From: Saussurea involucrata
Taxonomy: Eukaryota > Streptophyta > Magnoliopsida > Asterales > Asteraceae
Length of the DNA: 64,000 nt
Direction of reading: 5' to 3'
Assembly: GCA_033807775.1 (NCBI GenBank)
Contig: CM066325.1
Location: forward strand, 15,378,301 to 15,442,300
Shown: positions 63,997 to 64,000 of the stretch, piece after piece
Layout: each line of letters opens with the position of its first letter
Numbering within the stretch: the first letter of the stretch is position 1
Notes under the pieces: generated by a model
What the model saw: only the letters and a program-made list of their open reading frames with translations
Databases searched by the model: none
Told to the model about the DNA's origin: nothing
Translations under genes and position numbers: made by a program

Positions 63997-64000
63997 TCCA

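Larger units (their letters stand above)
59951..64000 (-). mobile_element. Tekay-type gypsy chromovirus, partial
   Basis: On the minus strand: pol from the right edge (RT, RNase H, integrase, chromodomain) down to 61657, then GAATTCCGGGACGGAATTC, the PPT AAGGGGGAGATG and the 3' LTR (61618 to 59951). The integrase C-terminal chromodomain places it among chromoviruses; LTR ends TGTAATAACC...GATGTTACA and overall likeness suggest the Tekay/Del clade. The 5' half lies outside the window, so TSD and age are unknown. One in-frame stop separates integrase from the chromodomain region. Confidence 0.9.

Overview
The window looks like repeat-dense nuclear DNA of a flowering plant, most likely a eudicot. 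It holds an intron-containing plasma-membrane aquaporin gene, plant copia, gypsy (chromovirus) and LINE retrotransposons, and PIF/Harbinger, hAT, Stowaway and SINE insertions. The family flavour (Tekay-type chromovirus, SIRE-type copia, the SANT/Myb-like family beside the Harbinger ends) makes me think of Asteraceae, but that is an impression and not shown by the sequence. The only clear host gene is a four-exon PIP2 aquaporin at 7397-9253 (+), 283 aa, with every diagnostic pore residue in place.

Layout. 1-3051: part of a degraded Ty1/copia element on the minus strand (LTR, gag-protease ORF, broken integrase), running off the left edge. 3052-7400: intergenic DNA with an inverted repeat carrying tRNA B-box motifs, a 967-bp PIF/Harbinger-type element, two MITEs, a SINE with an 11-bp target duplication and a 104-bp retroposon-like insert with a 16-bp target duplication. 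7397-9253: PIP2, with nested MITEs in intron 1 and a MITE in intron 2. 10517-12440: a non-autonomous PIF/Harbinger element carrying only a SANT/Myb-like gene on the minus strand. 13086-13821: a hAT element with an 8-bp duplication and a SINE-like passenger, followed by a degenerate related copy.

15064-48404 is one large nest. A truncated LTR (15064-17838) abuts a degraded, 5'-truncated LINE (ORF1 from about 17839, poly(A) at 48395-48404). The LINE is split by two non-coding LTR elements (LARDs). LARD1 (18602-34001, 1941-bp LTRs, TSD TATAA) sits in ORF1. LARD2 (38944-48339, 2878-bp LTRs, TSD ACTAT) sits in the 3' UTR. LARD1 is itself split by a young SIRE-type copia element (21049-29155, TSD CATAG). 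That copia is nearly intact but has a nonsense codon in reverse transcriptase and Lys in place of the catalytic Glu of integrase.

48405-58388: a Harbinger-type MITE (48632-56142) split by an old copia element with 187-bp LTRs (48828-55742, minus strand, TSD AATAA), then AT-rich DNA with microsatellites and MITE remnants. 58389-59950: a minus-strand LTR fragment rich in 39-bp tandem repeats. 59951-64000: the 3' LTR and pol (reverse transcriptase, RNase H, integrase, chromodomain) of a Tekay-type gypsy chromovirus on the minus strand, continuing past the right edge. Its 3' module matches that of LARD1, so it is a plausible type of helper for that non-coding element.

I found no CRISPR array, rRNA gene, genuine tRNA gene, phage or bacterial system. 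The most interesting material is the clean layered nesting, the coding-empty elements that share cis-signals with a coding one, the short retroposons beside the aquaporin gene, and the GC-rich palindromic repeats inside several unrelated LTR families. All percentages and difference counts given here are by eye.
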